64,000 nt of DNA from Mycolicibacterium tokaiense (GTDB lineage Bacteria; Actinomycetota; Actinomycetes; Mycobacteriales; Mycobacteriaceae): assembly GCF_010725885.1 (NCBI RefSeq), contig NZ_AP022600.1, forward strand, positions 5,022,001 through 5,086,000, written 5' to 3'. A model generated the notes under the pieces. The model was not told the DNA's origin, searched no databases, and saw nothing but the letters and a program-made list of their open reading frames with translations. Each line of letters begins with the position of its first letter. Positions within the stretch are counted from its first letter, which is position 1. Below are positions 53,495 through 64,000 of this stretch, in pieces. Both the position numbers and the translations under genes were made by a program.

Positions 53495-56400
53495 GTGTCG
53501 ATCGATGCGGTCGGTGGTCCGGTGGAGCTCCGCGAAGCGGTGGACCCGCACGTCACGGCAGGCACCGCTGTCGCCGTCATCGGCATGGGTTGCCGGCTGC
53601 CGCGCGGTATCGACTCCCCCGAAGCGTTCTGGGCGGCGTTGCTGCGCGGCGACGATCTGGTCACCGATGTGCCTTCGGAGCGCTGGAATTCCGACGACTT
53701 CTACGACCCCGAACCCGGAGTGCCCGGCCGAACCCGATCGCGGTGGGGTGCTTTCCTCGACGACGTCACCGGATTCGACCCCGACTTCTTCGGCCTCAAC
53801 GAGCAGGAAGCAGCGGCCATGGATCCGCAGCACCGGCTCCTGCTGGAGACCTCGTGGGAGGCGATGGAACACGCCGGCCTGACGCCGACGGCCGTGTCCG
53901 GGTCCCGCACCGGCGTCTTCACCGGCCTCACCCACTACGACTACCAGATGATCAACGGCGCATCGGAGGCGATGCAGGGCCCATATGGCTTTCAGGGCAA
54001 CACCTTTGCGATGGCCCCCGGACGCATCGCCCACCTGCTGGGACTGCACGGCCCCGCGGTGGCGGTCGACACCGCCTGCTCGTCCGGACTGATGGCCGTA
54101 CACCTGGCGTGCCGCAGCTTGGCCGATGGCGAGAGCGACATGGCCTTCGCCGGCGGCGCCTACGTGATGCTGGACCCCCGCAAGTACGTCGCCGGTACTG
54201 CTGCCGGTCACCTGTCCCCCACCGGACGCTGCCGGGCGTTCGACGCGGCCGCCGACGGGTACGTCAGCGGTGAGGGCGCCGCGGTGTTCCTGCTCAAGCG
54301 CCTGACGGACGCGGTGGCCGCCGGTGATCGGATCCTGGCCGTGCTGCGCGGATCGGCGGCCAATCAGGACGGCCACACCGTCAACATCTCCACACCGTCG
54401 GTCACCGCGCAGAGCGCCGTCTACCGCCGCGCCCTGGCCGCCGCCGGCGTGGACCCGGCCACAGTCGGCATGGTCGAGGCGCACGGGCCCGGCACTCCGG
54501 TGGGCGATCCCATCGAGTACACCAGTCTGAGCACGGTCTACGGCACCGCCGGCCCCTGCGCACTGACGTCGGTGAAGACGAACCTCGGCCACGCCCAATC
54601 CGCGTCCGGAGCGCTCGGCCTCGTCAAGGCCGTCCTCGCTGTGCAGCACGCCACAGTGCCGCAGAACCTGCACTTCACCCACCTGCCGAAAGCCCTGGCC
54701 GGCATCGAGACCAATCTGTTTGTGCCACAGACCAACACGGCATGGCCCGGTGATCCCGACCAGCCCCGCCGCGCCGCGGTGTCCTCCTACGGTGTCTCGG
54801 GCACCAACGTGCACGCCATCGTCGAACAGGCCCCGGCGTCCGCGCCTTCGCGCACGGACACCCCTGCCGGCGCGCTGCTGTTCCCGCTGTCGGCCGGCAC
54901 GCCCGAGGACCTGCGCCGCAGCGCGGGCCGGCTGGCGGACTGGGTGACGGCACACGACGACGTGCACCTGTCCGACCTGGGCTACACCCTGGCCCGCAGG
55001 CGGGTGTTCCACCCCGTGCGCACCGCGGTCATCGCAGCCACCCGATCCGAGCTCGGCCACCGGCTGCGGGAGATCGCGGCCGCAGAGCTGCCGTATCCGG
55101 CCGCGGTGGGCGCAGATGACCGGGGACCGGTCTGGGTGTTCTCCGGTCAGGGTTCGCAATGGGAAGCGATGGGCGCGGATCTGCTTGCGACCGAGCCGGT
55201 TTTCGCTGCCACCATCGCGCAACTGGAGCCGCTGATCGCCGCGGAGTCGGGATTCTCCGTCACCGCAGCGCTGACTGCTCCCGAGGTGGTGACCGGTATC
55301 GACCGGATCCAGCCCAGTGTGTTCGCCATGCAGGTGGGATTGGCCGCCGCCCTGCGGTCCCACGGTATCCACCCTGCCGCGGTGATCGGTCATTCCATGG
55401 GGGAAACGGCCGCGGCGGCGGTGTCCGGCGCGCTGTCGCTCGAGGACGCGGTCCGCGTGATCTGCCGGCGCTCGCGGCTGATGGCGCGGATCTCCGGATC
55501 GGGGACCATGGCCGCCGTGGATCTGCCTGCCAAACAGGTACTTTCGGAACTCACCATCAACGGCATCAAGGATGTGGTGGTGGCGGTGGTGGCGTCACCG
55601 CAGTCCACGGTGATCGGTGGAGCTACTGCAACGGTGCAGCAGCTGGTGCAGTCCTGGGAGCAGCGTGACGTCATGGCACGTCCGGTCGCTGTGGACGTGG
55701 CCTCCCATTCCCCGCAGGTCGATCCGATCCTGCCCGAGCTCACCGAGGCGCTGGCCGATGTCGTCGCGCGGACACCCGAGCTCCCCTTCTACACCGCCAC
55801 CGGGTTTGATCCCCGCGAACAGCCGGTGTGCGACGCCAAGTACTGGGTGCGCAATCTGCGTAACACCGTCCGCTTCGCCGCTGCGGTGCGGGCCGCGCTG
55901 GAGGACGGCTTCCGGGTGTTCGCCGAACTCGCCCCGCACCCCTTGCTCATCCACGCCGTCGAACAGACCGCTGCCGGCATCGACGCCCCGCTGGCGATGC
56001 CGGCCGTCCTGCGCCGTGGGGTGGAGCTGCCCCAGGGCCTGCGCGGTGTGGTCGCCGATCTGCACGCAGCGGGCGCAGCAGTGGATTTCGCCGCGATGTA
56101 CCCGCACGGGCACCTGGTGGACGCGCCGCTGCCCACCTGGTCACGGCGCCCGCTACGGCTCGCGCCAACCGCTGACGGCGCTGCCACCCGGGGCGGGCGC
56201 AACCTGGCGGTCCATCCTCTCCTGGGTCCGCATGTGCCGTTGCACGAAGAGCCCCGGCGTCACGTCTGGCGGTCCGAGCTCGGCACCACCGCCTCACCGT
56301 GGCTCGCCGACCACTGCGTCCGTGACGTGCCCGTGCTGCCCGCCGCCGCGTACTGCGAAATGGCAGTGTCGGCAGCCCGGACGGTCTTCGGACCGGGAGC

Positions 56401-59400
56401 GGAGGCGACCGACCTGCGATTCGATCGGGCACTGTTGCTCGACGGACACATCGAAGCCGGTGTCTCGGCCACGGACTCCGGCCCGGATACGGCGGACTTC
56501 TGCGTCGAGTCCGAGCAGAACGGCGAACGTATCCGCCATGCCGGCGCCGTGTTGCGCCGCTGTGGTGCGGAAGCTCCTGCCCGCTACGACATCGCAGCGC
56601 TGCGCGGTGCACACCCCCACACGGTCGACGGCGCCGACGTGCGCGCCGGGCTGGCGGCGCGCGGCGTCCGCTATGGCGCCGCCTTCACCGGACTCGCGGT
56701 CGCCCATGTCGGGGAGGGCGCCACCGGTTCGGTTCTGGCCGAAGTCGCGCTGCCGGGCCGGCTGCGCGCACAATCGGCCGGCTACGGCGTGCATCCGGCG
56801 CTGCTGGACGCGTGTTTTCAGACCATCGGCGCCAGCTTGCACGTACGCGCGCTCGGCGGCGACGTGCTGGGACTGCCGCTGACCGTACGCCGGATCCAGA
56901 CCTTCGACCAGACCCGCACCGCGCAGTTCTGCTACACCCGGGTCACCGCTGTCGACGGCACCGGTGTCGAAGCTGATCTCGACCTCCTCGATCACGACGG
57001 GGTGGTGCTGCTGCGGGTGCAGGGACTGTGGTGCGGCTCCGCCACCTCCGGAGACAGTCACCGTGACAGGGTGCTGGCCGAGCGGCTGCTGACCGTGCAA
57101 TGGCACCCACGTCAACCGCCTTCGGGCACCGGCGCGCAGACCTGGCTGCTGGTGGACACTGCCGACACCGTGAGCGCCACCGCCACCGACCTGGCCGGCG
57201 CCCTGCAGGATCTCGGCGGGACGGGCTCACTCCTGAACTGGCCCCGCGGCGGTGATCACGGGCAGTGCACCGCGCGGTTCACCGAACTCCTGCGCACCGG
57301 CGGGGTCGCCGGTGTCGCCGTCTTGACGGCGGACGACGATGATGACCCAGCATTCTCGCCGCAGTCCGGGCGGGACACCGTGGCCCATCTCATCCGCGTC
57401 GCCCGTGAACTGACCGGGCTACCGGGTGAGCTGCCTGCGCTGGCGGTGCTCAGCCGCCATGCCCAGACGGTGCTGCCGGGCGACGGGATCGACCTGTCCC
57501 AGGGCGGGCTGCGGGGGCTGATCCGGGTGATCGGGGTCGAGCATCCCCACCTGCGTGTGCACCACATCGATCTCGACTTCACCACGGCACCCGCACTGGT
57601 GGCCGCCGAGTTGCTCAGCGACTCCCCCGAAGACGAAACAGCGTGGCGGGACGGCAACTGGTACGCCGCACGCCTGCAGAGTTCCCCGCTGCGTCCCGAT
57701 GAGCGGCACCACGTCGTGGTCGACCATCAGCGCGACGCGATGCGACTGCAGATCCGCAACCCCGGTGACCTCCAGACATTGGAACCCGTTGCACTCCAGC
57801 GGATGTCACCGGGCCCCGGCCAGATCGAGGTGGCAGTCACCGTCTCGAGCATCAACTTCGCCGACGTGCTGGTGGCCATGGGTCTGTTCCCCAGCATTGA
57901 CGGCGAACTCCCCGAGTTGGGCATGGACTACGCGGGGGTGGTCACCGCCGTCGGCCCCGGCGTCGCCCACCTGAGCGTCGGTGACCGGGTGGGTGGTTTT
58001 TCACCGAACGGGTGCTGGGGGACTTTCGTGGCCTGTGACGCCGACCTCGCTGTTGCGCTGCCCGACCACCTGTCCGACCACGCCGCCGCCGCCGTGGCCA
58101 CCGCCACCGCCACCGCGTGGTACGGCCTGCACACCCAGGCCCGCATCACTGCCGAGGACAAGGTGCTCATCCACTCGGCCACCGGCGGGGTGGGCCAGGC
58201 TGCCATCGCCATCGCCCGCGCCGCCGGGGCACAGATCTTCGCCACCGCGGGTAGCGAGTCACGGCGACAGATGTTGCGCGACATGGGTATCGATCATGTC
58301 TACGACTCACGCAGCACGGAGTTCGCCGACCAGATCCGCCGCGACACCGCCGGCTACGGGGTGGACATCGTGCTCAACTCGCTGACCGGGGCTGCGCAGC
58401 GCGCCGGTCTCGAGCTGCTGGCCGACGGCGGACGATTCGTCGAGATCGGCAAGCGCGATGTCTACGGCAACACCCGGCTGGGCCTGTTCCCGTTCCGGCG
58501 CAACCTCACGTTCTTCTATCTGGATCTGGCTCTGATGTCACGCAGCCATCCGCGGCGGGTGGCCGAACTGCTGCGCACCGTCTTCCGCCTCGCCGCCGCC
58601 GGCGAGCTACCGCCCACCCAGTTCACCGTCCACCCCCTCACCGATGCCGCGCAGGCCATCCGAACCATGGGCGCCGCACAACACACCGGCAAGTTGTTGC
58701 TCGAGGTCGGGCGCACCGCAACCACATCGGCGGTGGTCGAACCCGCTGCAGCACCGGTGTTCCGCAGCGACGGCGCTTACCTGGTGACCGGTGGCCTCGG
58801 GGGTCTCGGTCTGTTCTTCGCCGAGAAGCTGGTCGCGGCGGGTTGTGGTCGCATCGTGCTCACGTCCCGTTCGCAACCGAGCATCAGGGACCTGGAAACC
58901 ATCGAGATGATCCGGGAGATGGGCGGCGACGTGCAGGTGTACTGCGGCGATATCACCCGGCCCGACACCGTAGAGGGCATGCTCGCGGTCGCGACCGCGA
59001 CCGGGCTCCCGGTCCGGGGCGTCCTACACGCGGCCGCGGTGGTCGACGATGCCATGCTGGGCAGCATCACCGACGAGCTGCTGGAGCGCGACTGGGCGCC
59101 GAAGGTGCACGGCGCGTGGAACCTGCACGTCGGCACCAGCGCAGCGCCGCTGGACTGGTTCTGCTGCTTCTCCTCCGCCGCCGCCCTGGTGGGCTCCCCC
59201 GGGCAGGGCGCCTACGCGGCGGCCAACAGCTGGCTGGACGGTTTCACCCGCTGGCGCCGAGCCGCGGGCCTGCCCGCGACCTCGATCGCCTGGGGAGCGT
59301 GGGGGCAGATCGGGCGGGCCACCGACTTCGCCGAGAACCACGGCGCAGCCATCGATCCGGAGGACGGCGCCCACGCTTTCGACGCGCTGCTGCGCCACGA

Positions 59401-59797
59401 CCGTTCCTATACGGGATATTCACCGATGCTCGGCAGTTCCTGGCTGACGGCCTTCGCGGCGCGCAGCCCGTTCGCGGAGGCTTTCCGCGCAGAAACCCGC
59501 AGCGGCGCAGACAACACCGGGCTTCGTGATGAGCTCGGACGGCTGGCGCCCGAGGAACGACCGGGCCGGATCCGCAGGCTGATCTCCGAGCAGATCAACG
59601 TGATCCTGCGTCGCAGCGTGGATCCCGACCGCCCGTTGTCGGAATACGGGGTGGATTCCCTCGGTGCACTGGAACTGCGCACCCGGATCGAGGCCGAGAC
59701 CGGGGTGCGGCTCGCATCCGGTGATCTCGCCGTGGGCACCGTCCGTGGTCTGGCCGAACTCCTGTGCGAAAAGCTGGTGGCCTCAGACGTGGGCTGA
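53495..59797 (+). CDS. Type I polyketide synthase, mycocerosate-synthase-like (KS-AT-DH-ER-KR-ACP)
   Basis: The 2100-residue enzyme carries one full reducing module. KS: about 25-450, nucleophile Cys195 (DTACSSG), [22 protein letters not shown]: about 540-840, Ser634 (GHSMGET), with VASH at the specificity position, resembling the methylmalonyl YASH motif. DH: about 890-1180, His940 and [12 protein letters not shown]: about 1440-1740 (TGGVGQAA). KR: about 1755-1940 ([14 protein letters not shown]). ACP: Ser2055 (GVDSLGAL). Layout and length match mycobacterial Mas/Pks2/Pks5, iterative synthases of methyl-branched acids. GTG 53495 has GAGGAG 8 nt upstream; TTG 53492 is the alternative. The DH reads HCVRD where HxxxG is usual. 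Confidence 0.9.
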   Translation: MSIDAVGGPVELREAVDPHVTAGTAVAVIGMGCRLPRGIDSPEAFWAALLRGDDLVTDVPSERWNSDDFYDPEPGVPGRTRSRWGAFLDDVTGFDPDFFGLNEQEAAAMDPQHRLLLETSWEAMEHAGLTPTAVSGSRTGVFTGLTHYDYQMINGASEAMQGPYGFQGNTFAMAPGRIAHLLGLHGPAVAVDTACSSGLMAVHLACRSLADGESDMAFAGGAYVMLDPRKYVAGTAAGHLSPTGRCRAFDAAADGYVSGEGAAVFLLKRLTDAVAAGDRILAVLRGSAANQDGHTVNISTPSVTAQSAVYRRALAAAGVDPATVGMVEAHGPGTPVGDPIEYTSLSTVYGTAGPCALTSVKTNLGHAQSASGALGLVKAVLAVQHATVPQNLHFTHLPKALAGIETNLFVPQTNTAWPGDPDQPRRAAVSSYGVSGTNVHAIVEQAPASAPSRTDTPAGALLFPLSAGTPEDLRRSAGRLADWVTAHDDVHLSDLGYTLARRRVFHPVRTAVIAATRSELGHRLREIAAAELPYPAAVGADDRGPVWVFSGQGSQWEAMGADLLATEPVFAATIAQLEPLIAAESGFSVTAALTAPEVVTGIDRIQPSVFAMQVGLAAALRSHGIHPAAVIGHSMGETAAAAVSGALSLEDAVRVICRRSRLMARISGSGTMAAVDLPAKQVLSELTINGIKDVVVAVVASPQSTVIGGATATVQQLVQSWEQRDVMARPVAVDVASHSPQVDPILPELTEALADVVARTPELPFYTATGFDPREQPVCDAKYWVRNLRNTVRFAAAVRAALEDGFRVFAELAPHPLLIHAVEQTAAGIDAPLAMPAVLRRGVELPQGLRGVVADLHAAGAAVDFAAMYPHGHLVDAPLPTWSRRPLRLAPTADGAATRGGRNLAVHPLLGPHVPLHEEPRRHVWRSELGTTASPWLADHCVRDVPVLPAAAYCEMAVSAARTVFGPGAEATDLRFDRALLLDGHIEAGVSATDSGPDTADFCVESEQNGERIRHAGAVLRRCGAEAPARYDIAALRGAHPHTVDGADVRAGLAARGVRYGAAFTGLAVAHVGEGATGSVLAEVALPGRLRAQSAGYGVHPALLDACFQTIGASLHVRALGGDVLGLPLTVRRIQTFDQTRTAQFCYTRVTAVDGTGVEADLDLLDHDGVVLLRVQGLWCGSATSGDSHRDRVLAERLLTVQWHPRQPPSGTGAQTWLLVDTADTVSATATDLAGALQDLGGTGSLLNWPRGGDHGQCTARFTELLRTGGVAGVAVLTADDDDDPAFSPQSGRDTVAHLIRVARELTGLPGELPALAVLSRHAQTVLPGDGIDLSQGGLRGLIRVIGVEHPHLRVHHIDLDFTTAPALVAAELLSDSPEDETAWRDGNWYAARLQSSPLRPDERHHVVVDHQRDAMRLQIRNPGDLQTLEPVALQRMSPGPGQIEVAVTVSSINFADVLVAMGLFPSIDGELPELGMDYAGVVTAVGPGVAHLSVGDRVGGFSPNGCWGTFVACDADLAVALPDHLSDHAAAAVATATATAWYGLHTQARITAEDKVLIHSATGGVGQAAIAIARAAGAQIFATAGSESRRQMLRDMGIDHVYDSRSTEFADQIRRDTAGYGVDIVLNSLTGAAQRAGLELLADGGRFVEIGKRDVYGNTRLGLFPFRRNLTFFYLDLALMSRSHPRRVAELLRTVFRLAAAGELPPTQFTVHPLTDAAQAIRTMGAAQHTGKLLLEVGRTATTSAVVEPAAAPVFRSDGAYLVTGGLGGLGLFFAEKLVAAGCGRIVLTSRSQPSIRDLETIEMIREMGGDVQVYCGDITRPDTVEGMLAVATATGLPVRGVLHAAAVVDDAMLGSITDELLERDWAPKVHGAWNLHVGTSAAPLDWFCCFSSAAALVGSPGQGAYAAANSWLDGFTRWRRAAGLPATSIAWGAWGQIGRATDFAENHGAAIDPEDGAHAFDALLRHDRSYTGYSPMLGSSWLTAFAARSPFAEAFRAETRSGADNTGLRDELGRLAPEERPGRIRRLISEQINVILRRSVDPDRPLSEYGVDSLGALELRTRIEAETGVRLASGDLAVGTVRGLAELLCEKLVASDVG

Positions 59798-59799
59798 GG

Positions 59800-60474
59800 T
59801 CACCACAGACACGGCAACAGGCGGTAGCGCACCCGGCGGCTGTAGGCGCAGTAGCCGGCGAGTTCGTCTCGCAGCAGCGTCTCCTCGTCACGAATCCGGG
59901 AGACCAGCACCAGGACACCGGGTGCCACGAACAGCAGCGCCCAATAGGAACCGAGCGCCGGCGGCGTGCCCACCAGCATCAGCACGTTACCGAAGTACAT
60001 GGGGTGGCGCACCACCGCATACAGACCGGTGGATACCACCTGCTGACCGGCCTCCACCTGCACGGTGGTGGAGGCGTAGGTGTTCTGCACCGCCACCAGC
60101 ACCACCATCGCGAGCCCGGCGGCCACCACCGCCGCACCGAGCACGCTCACCGCTGCCGGCACCGACGACCAGCCGAAGCGGTGGTCGAGCGCGCTCACCA
60201 CACACATCGCAGCCAACGACCCGTACAGCACCGCCATCACGACCTTCTGCACGGTCCTGGCTTCGGCCACCGGACCACCGCGCATCCGTCGTTGCAACGC
60301 AGCAGGTCTGGCCATCTGGACGTACACGCTCGGCAGCCACGCCGCGCAGGCGAACACCGCCAGGAACATCCAGGCCTGCCAGTAGTGAACAGTCCAGGAC
60401 GGCAGGAACAGCGCGCCGGCGATGGCGACGAACTGAACGAACCCTGCGAGGGCAACGCTGCCCACTGCTTTCAC
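59800..60474 (-). CDS. Isoprenylcysteine carboxyl methyltransferase-like membrane protein
   Basis: The 224-residue protein has five or more transmembrane helices and the C-terminal isoprenylcysteine methyltransferase/PEMT motif: TGLYAVVRHPMYFGNVLMLVGTPPALGS (in parts) and RIRDEETLLRDELAGYCAY, with RHPMY and the acidic EE pair. Members use S-adenosylmethionine to methylate a carboxyl, phosphate or amine in lipids. GTG 60474 overlaps the stop of the PF10118 gene by 4 bp, so it belongs to the NRPS operon and probably tailors a lipid product. It converges on the PKS gene with 2 bp between stops. Confidence 0.82.
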   Translation of the reverse strand: MKAVGSVALAGFVQFVAIAGALFLPSWTVHYWQAWMFLAVFACAAWLPSVYVQMARPAALQRRMRGGPVAEARTVQKVVMAVLYGSLAAMCVVSALDHRFGWSSVPAAVSVLGAAVVAAGLAMVVLVAVQNTYASTTVQVEAGQQVVSTGLYAVVRHPMYFGNVLMLVGTPPALGSYWALLFVAPGVLVLVSRIRDEETLLRDELAGYCAYSRRVRYRLLPCLW

Positions 60475-61418
60475 GAGTCTCCCCGCTGTGCTCTGGTGTA
60501 CCACCGCGTCACGTCCTGCCCGGCGTCGTAGCGCGCCAACCATTCGGCAGCCAGCGCGGGGAGGTCCTGGTACTGGGGGTTGTGCCCGGGGAACTGGCTG
60601 CGCAGCACCCCGTATGCGGCGGCGAGTTTCTCCCGCAACCGCACGTGCGGGTAGACCCTTCCCACGGGCCCGTAGTCCGGCACGTGAAGTCCGAGGAGGC
60701 CGCAGACTCTCGGAAAGTGCTTCGCTGCAGCCTTTTTCCAGCCCGGACCGCCCGACATGGAGGTGGCATCAACCAGGCGGTGGGTCAACGGCACCAGCCG
60801 GTTGAAGTCATCGGCGGCCTGCGCCATCACCGCCCCGGCGTGGGCGAACACCGACGGGGCCACGCGCAGGCGGTACCACCGGTCGGCCACCACCGCGTCG
60901 TAGATGAGCAGCGCCGAGCTACGGTGCTCGATCTCCTCCACAAAATGCCACAGGAACAGCGATGCCACCCGGTCGTCACCGCCGGCGAAGAGGGTGTCGG
61001 CGTTGTCGAGCATCAGTTTGAAGGAGGGGGTGAAGGTCGCCTCGACATCGGCGGTGTAGGCCAGCCGGTACTTCAGTGGTGTGGTCGCCACGAGCCGGTC
61101 GTAGGAGGCGATCACGTCGCTGAAGGTCTGCGCCAGCGCGGGGTGGCCGGCGATCAGCGCCTTGACATGCTGACGGTGGGCCAGACTGTGTTGCGCCTCC
61201 TGGCGCATGAAGGTCCGCGCTTCCTGCGCGACCGCCGGTTCGGCGATCAGTGGCAATGCCTCGGTGACGGTGGCGACGATCATCTTCTCGAATCCGATGG
61301 CCAGGAATGACAGTGCATTGGCCGCACTCGAGAACGCCGGATTGTGCTGGTTCCAGGCGAACGGAACCGCCGGGTCGGAGAATCCGAAACGCATCTTGCG
61401 CACCGACAGCTCGGTCAC
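60471..61418 (-). CDS. PF10118-type predicted metal-dependent hydrolase
   Basis: The 315-residue all-helical protein matches the PF10118 family of predicted metal-dependent hydrolases: ANALSFLAIGFEKMIV near the start, FMRQEAQHSLAHRQH, YTADVEATFTPS and WHFVEEIEHRSSALLIYD. The EAQH, E and EEIEHR residues form a ferritin-like di-metal site. Function in this family is not firmly established; oxygenase or hydrolase chemistry is possible. GTG 61418 overlaps the NRPS stop by 4 bp and its own stop is overlapped by the methyltransferase gene. It is therefore a candidate tailoring enzyme of the peptide or lipopeptide product. Confidence 0.82.
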   Translation of the reverse strand: MTELSVRKMRFGFSDPAVPFAWNQHNPAFSSAANALSFLAIGFEKMIVATVTEALPLIAEPAVAQEARTFMRQEAQHSLAHRQHVKALIAGHPALAQTFSDVIASYDRLVATTPLKYRLAYTADVEATFTPSFKLMLDNADTLFAGGDDRVASLFLWHFVEEIEHRSSALLIYDAVVADRWYRLRVAPSVFAHAGAVMAQAADDFNRLVPLTHRLVDATSMSGGPGWKKAAAKHFPRVCGLLGLHVPDYGPVGRVYPHVRLREKLAAAYGVLRSQFPGHNPQYQDLPALAAEWLARYDAGQDVTRWYTRAQRGDS

Positions 61419-64000
61419 GGCCGTTCCCGGCCACCGGATTCGGGACTGCCGACCTGCCGGCTCAGACCGTGCACGGTGGGGGTCTGCAGCACCGCCGCAA
61501 CGGTCAATTGGCAACCGAGTGCCTCGTTGATGAGCCCCACCAGCCGCAACGCCGACAGTGAGTCGCCACCCAGGGCGAAGAACGCGTCGTCGATGCCGAC
61601 CCGCTGGATCTCGAGAACCTGCGTGTAGAGCTCGGCGAGGCGCTGCTCGACCGCAGTGGTCGGGGCGCGGTACTCCGGCGCCGGTGGTGCCTGCGGCGGC
61701 CGCGGCGGTGTCCAGGGCCCGGGCGGCAGCTGCGCCGGCTGCAGGGGCTGCACCGGATCGGCCACCATAGCGGTCAGCGTCTGCGTGAACCCGTCGAGCA
61801 GTGCTGCGACACTCTCCGCGTCGAACACGTCGGTGCGGTATTGGACGCGTAGCTCCACCTGATCCCCGGGCACCGCCTGCACCGTCAGCGGGTAGTGATA
61901 GGTGTCCTTGGCTGTGATGTCCGTGATGGTCAGACCGGCGGCGCTGTGCGCGGTGTCCGCCGGGTAGTTCTCGTAGACGAACGCGGTATCGAACAATCGG
62001 GAATGTCCGGTGGCGCGCTGGATTTCGCCCAGCCCGAGGTGTTCGTGCTCGAGTGTCTGGTTGCGGCGGTGATGCAACTGGGTGAGCAGTTCGACGGTGC
62101 TGGTGGTGGGGCTGAAGGTGGCTCGCACCGGAACGGTGTTGATCAGCAGGCCCACCATGGCGTCGGCGCCGGGCAGGTCGTCGGGCCTGCCGGACACCAC
62201 GGCGCCGAAGGCCACCTCGGAGTGTCCGGTCAGCGAGCGGAGCAGGTGTGCGAAAGCGGCCTGCAGGACAGTGCTGACGGTGGTGCGGCAGGCACGCGCG
62301 AGCTCGACGACCGCGCGGGTGGTCTGCTCGGACACCCTTGTGGAGGTGACGTGACGCGGACCCACCTCGAGAGGATCCTGTGGCCCGACCAGGGTGGGTG
62401 TATCGAAGCCGGAGAGCGCCTGTGTCCACGCCTGCCGGGCCGCGGTGATGTCGCGCTCGGCGAGCCAGCTCAGGAATCTGCGATAGGGCACGGGGGCGGG
62501 TAGCCGCTGGCCGTAGTACCCGGCGAAGACCTCGGCCAGCAGCACCGGCAGCGACCAACCGTCCAGCAGCAGGTGATGGTTGGTCAGCACGAAGCGGTGC
62601 CGGTCCGGCGCGATCCGCAGCAGAGCTGCCCGGATCAGCATCTCCTCCGCCGAGTCGCACACCGCATTGCGTTCCGCTGCGCAGAGTTTGGCGATCTGCT
62701 CGTCGAGGTCGAAGTCATGGCCGGTGAGATCGAGATACTGCCAGGGCACCTCGGGTTGCGCCGGGACCACCTGGACCGGTTCGCCGAAGCGGGTGCAGAA
62801 CGTGGCGGCCAGATTGGGGTGCCGTTGCAGGGTGGCCTGGATGGCCTCCCTCATGCGGTGCTGGTCGAGGTGTCCGTTCACGGTGATCTCCAGCTGGACG
62901 GCGTACACGTCGTCGCCGGAGGTGCGGCCCAGCTCGGCGTGGAACAGCAGCCCCTGCTGCAGCGGTGTCAGGGGCAGGATGTCAGCCACCTGCTGCCGGC
63001 TGCAGAGGTCGTCGATCTGGTGTTGGGTCAACCGCGCCGGTGCAATGTCCGAAGGGGTCAGTCCCCCGCCGCCCCCGCGCACGTGGGCGCAGATCCCGGC
63101 CAGGGCGTCGAACCACAGCTGGCTGAGTCGGTTCACTTCGGCGTGGCCCAGCGCCGACGGCGCCCAGGTCCAGCCGGCTCGCAGCCGTGGGCCGGCGTCG
63201 GTGTCGACGGTGCCCGCGTTCAGTTCGACGGTGTGCATCAGCGGCATCGGGATGGCGGCCGCGGCACCGGTCACCGCCCACCCGTCGGGGCGGATCTCCC
63301 AGATGTCGCCGGACACGTCTGTCGCACCCGCACCGAGCCGGCCGAGGTAGTTGAAGCCGATCACCGGGTCGGGTCCGTCGAGGTCGACGTCGTCGTTGAG
63401 GTAACGCAGCAGTCCGTAGGTCAGCCCGTCCGGTTGGGCGCGCAGTTGTTCCTTGAGGTTCTTGATCACCGACCCCAGACCTGCACCCCCGGTACTCACC
63501 TGCGTCCAATCCAGATTGCTGATGTTCAGTGCCACCGGGTATTTGGTGGTGAACCAGCCCACGGTGCGGGACAAGTCGATGTCGTCACCCAGCCCGGGGA
63601 GATCGTCGTGGCGACCGTGGCCTTCGGCGTCGATGACCAGCGAGCCGGTGCCCAGGAATTCGCGCAGTGCCATCGCGTAGGCGATCATCAGGATGTCGTT
63701 GATGCCGGTGTGGAAGGCGGCCGGGACCTCACCCAAGAGCAGCCGGGTGGTCTCCACATCCAGCTCCACCGACAGGCTCCCTGCGGTGGCGTAGGTATCG
63801 GTGGCGGGAGAGACCGCCGGCAGGGGCACGGGTAGCGCCCTGGTCTGCTGCCAGTGCGGGGTTTGGGCAAGCACCTCGGGTCGGCGGGCGTATTCGGTGA
63901 GCAGCGCGGCCCAGCGGGCGAAGGACGTGCCAGGTTCCGGAAGGACGATCGGTTGCCCGCTGGATCGCTGGGCCCAGGCCAGGTTGATGTCTTCGAGCAG
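61415..64000 (-). CDS. Nonribosomal peptide synthetase, C-terminal part (E-C-PCP), cut by window edge
   Basis: The visible 861 residues are the C-terminus of a larger NRPS whose start lies beyond 64000. Residues 1-335 are an epimerisation domain (EDINLAW, DAEGHGRHDD, TVGWFTTKYPV, FNYLGRLG). Residues 350-770 are a condensation domain with LPLTPLQQGLLFHAE, the catalytic HHLLLDG near 475 and GRPDDLPGADAMVGLLINTVP. A Pro-rich linker leads straight to a peptidyl carrier domain with GGDSLSALRL (Ser near 813), and the protein ends about 45 residues later. The last module has no adenylation domain, and there is no thioesterase or reductase. It is the head of a coupled operon with the PF10118 and methyltransferase-like genes. 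Confidence 0.88.
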   Translation of the reverse strand: MLEDINLAWAQRSSGQPIVLPEPGTSFARWAALLTEYARRPEVLAQTPHWQQTRALPVPLPAVSPATDTYATAGSLSVELDVETTRLLLGEVPAAFHTGINDILMIAYAMALREFLGTGSLVIDAEGHGRHDDLPGLGDDIDLSRTVGWFTTKYPVALNISNLDWTQVSTGGAGLGSVIKNLKEQLRAQPDGLTYGLLRYLNDDVDLDGPDPVIGFNYLGRLGAGATDVSGDIWEIRPDGWAVTGAAAAIPMPLMHTVELNAGTVDTDAGPRLRAGWTWAPSALGHAEVNRLSQLWFDALAGICAHVRGGGGGLTPSDIAPARLTQHQIDDLCSRQQVADILPLTPLQQGLLFHAELGRTSGDDVYAVQLEITVNGHLDQHRMREAIQATLQRHPNLAATFCTRFGEPVQVVPAQPEVPWQYLDLTGHDFDLDEQIAKLCAAERNAVCDSAEEMLIRAALLRIAPDRHRFVLTNHHLLLDGWSLPVLLAEVFAGYYGQRLPAPVPYRRFLSWLAERDITAARQAWTQALSGFDTPTLVGPQDPLEVGPRHVTSTRVSEQTTRAVVELARACRTTVSTVLQAAFAHLLRSLTGHSEVAFGAVVSGRPDDLPGADAMVGLLINTVPVRATFSPTTSTVELLTQLHHRRNQTLEHEHLGLGEIQRATGHSRLFDTAFVYENYPADTAHSAAGLTITDITAKDTYHYPLTVQAVPGDQVELRVQYRTDVFDAESVAALLDGFTQTLTAMVADPVQPLQPAQLPPGPWTPPRPPQAPPAPEYRAPTTAVEQRLAELYTQVLEIQRVGIDDAFFALGGDSLSALRLVGLINEALGCQLTVAAVLQTPTVHGLSRQVGSPESGGRERP

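Noticed and set aside
53413..54273. A 286-codon frame overlapping the start of the PKS gene
   Set aside because: It is a shifted-frame reading of the KS domain with Arg/Pro-rich translation and no homology signature.

Overview
The window is about 70% G+C actinobacterial DNA that I read as a mycobacterium, most likely a fast-growing Mycolicibacterium. Pointers are a PknF-type kinase, a monomeric NADP isocitrate dehydrogenase, a 13E12-family HNH gene under a TCGAAC-N4-GTTCG SOS box, a DUF4193 zinc-ribbon gene, a mycocerosate-synthase-like PKS with a FAAL, and many leaderless genes in which TANNNT sits 6-8 nt before an ATG or GTG. I found no tRNA, rRNA, CRISPR array, insertion sequence or prophage.

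Positions 1-9233 (minus strand) hold a tightly coupled nine-gene catabolic operon: a dipeptide-type ABC transporter (fused ATPase, two permeases, lipoprotein receptor), an isochorismatase-fold hydrolase, an MBL lactonase-like enzyme, an allantoinase-like cyclic amidohydrolase, a hydantoin-racemase-like protein and a cut-off unknown. Most junctions are 4-bp ATGA/GTGA overlaps. A divergent TetR gene (9451-10107) shares an intergenic region holding two copies of CTGTC-N4-GACAG.

10-24.5 kb is mostly chromosomal housekeeping and regulation: a PknF-like kinase, a PASTA protein, an SDR/DUF2993 pair with overlapping -10 boxes, an aldo/keto reductase, a dienelactone hydrolase, a STAS and RsbW-like pair, a TetR, an XRE regulator facing a methionine aminopeptidase across twin palindromes, an FHA-HTH protein, an NlpC/P60-like protein, a GNAT, a DUF1445 protein and Tex. 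24.5-28.2 kb is a coupled GH130, (alpha/alpha)6 and GT4 carbohydrate operon. 28.3-38.6 kb carries GAF-ANTAR, DUF4193, a zinc-ribbon SDR lacking the usual tyrosine, acyltransferase-3, GGDEF-EAL, icd2, a GH114-like protein and a TauE/SafE exporter preceded by a 23-residue Cys-rich leader peptide.

38.6-45.7 kb (minus) is a probable five-gene operon of TctC-like receptor, aldehyde dehydrogenase, APC permease, GMC oxidoreductase and flavin monooxygenase, resembling a choline/amine oxidation unit. Then come an FKBP lipoprotein, the SOS-controlled 13E12 gene, a GntR with an LLM monooxygenase, and a CoA-transferase downstream of the FAAL.

51.5-64 kb is a lipid or lipopeptide biosynthetic locus. A FAAL is divergent from a 2100-residue KS-AT-DH-ER-KR-ACP polyketide synthase. 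A converging coupled operon (NRPS ending E-C-PCP, PF10118 metal-dependent hydrolase, isoprenylcysteine-methyltransferase-like membrane protein) runs in from the right edge, where the NRPS is cut off.
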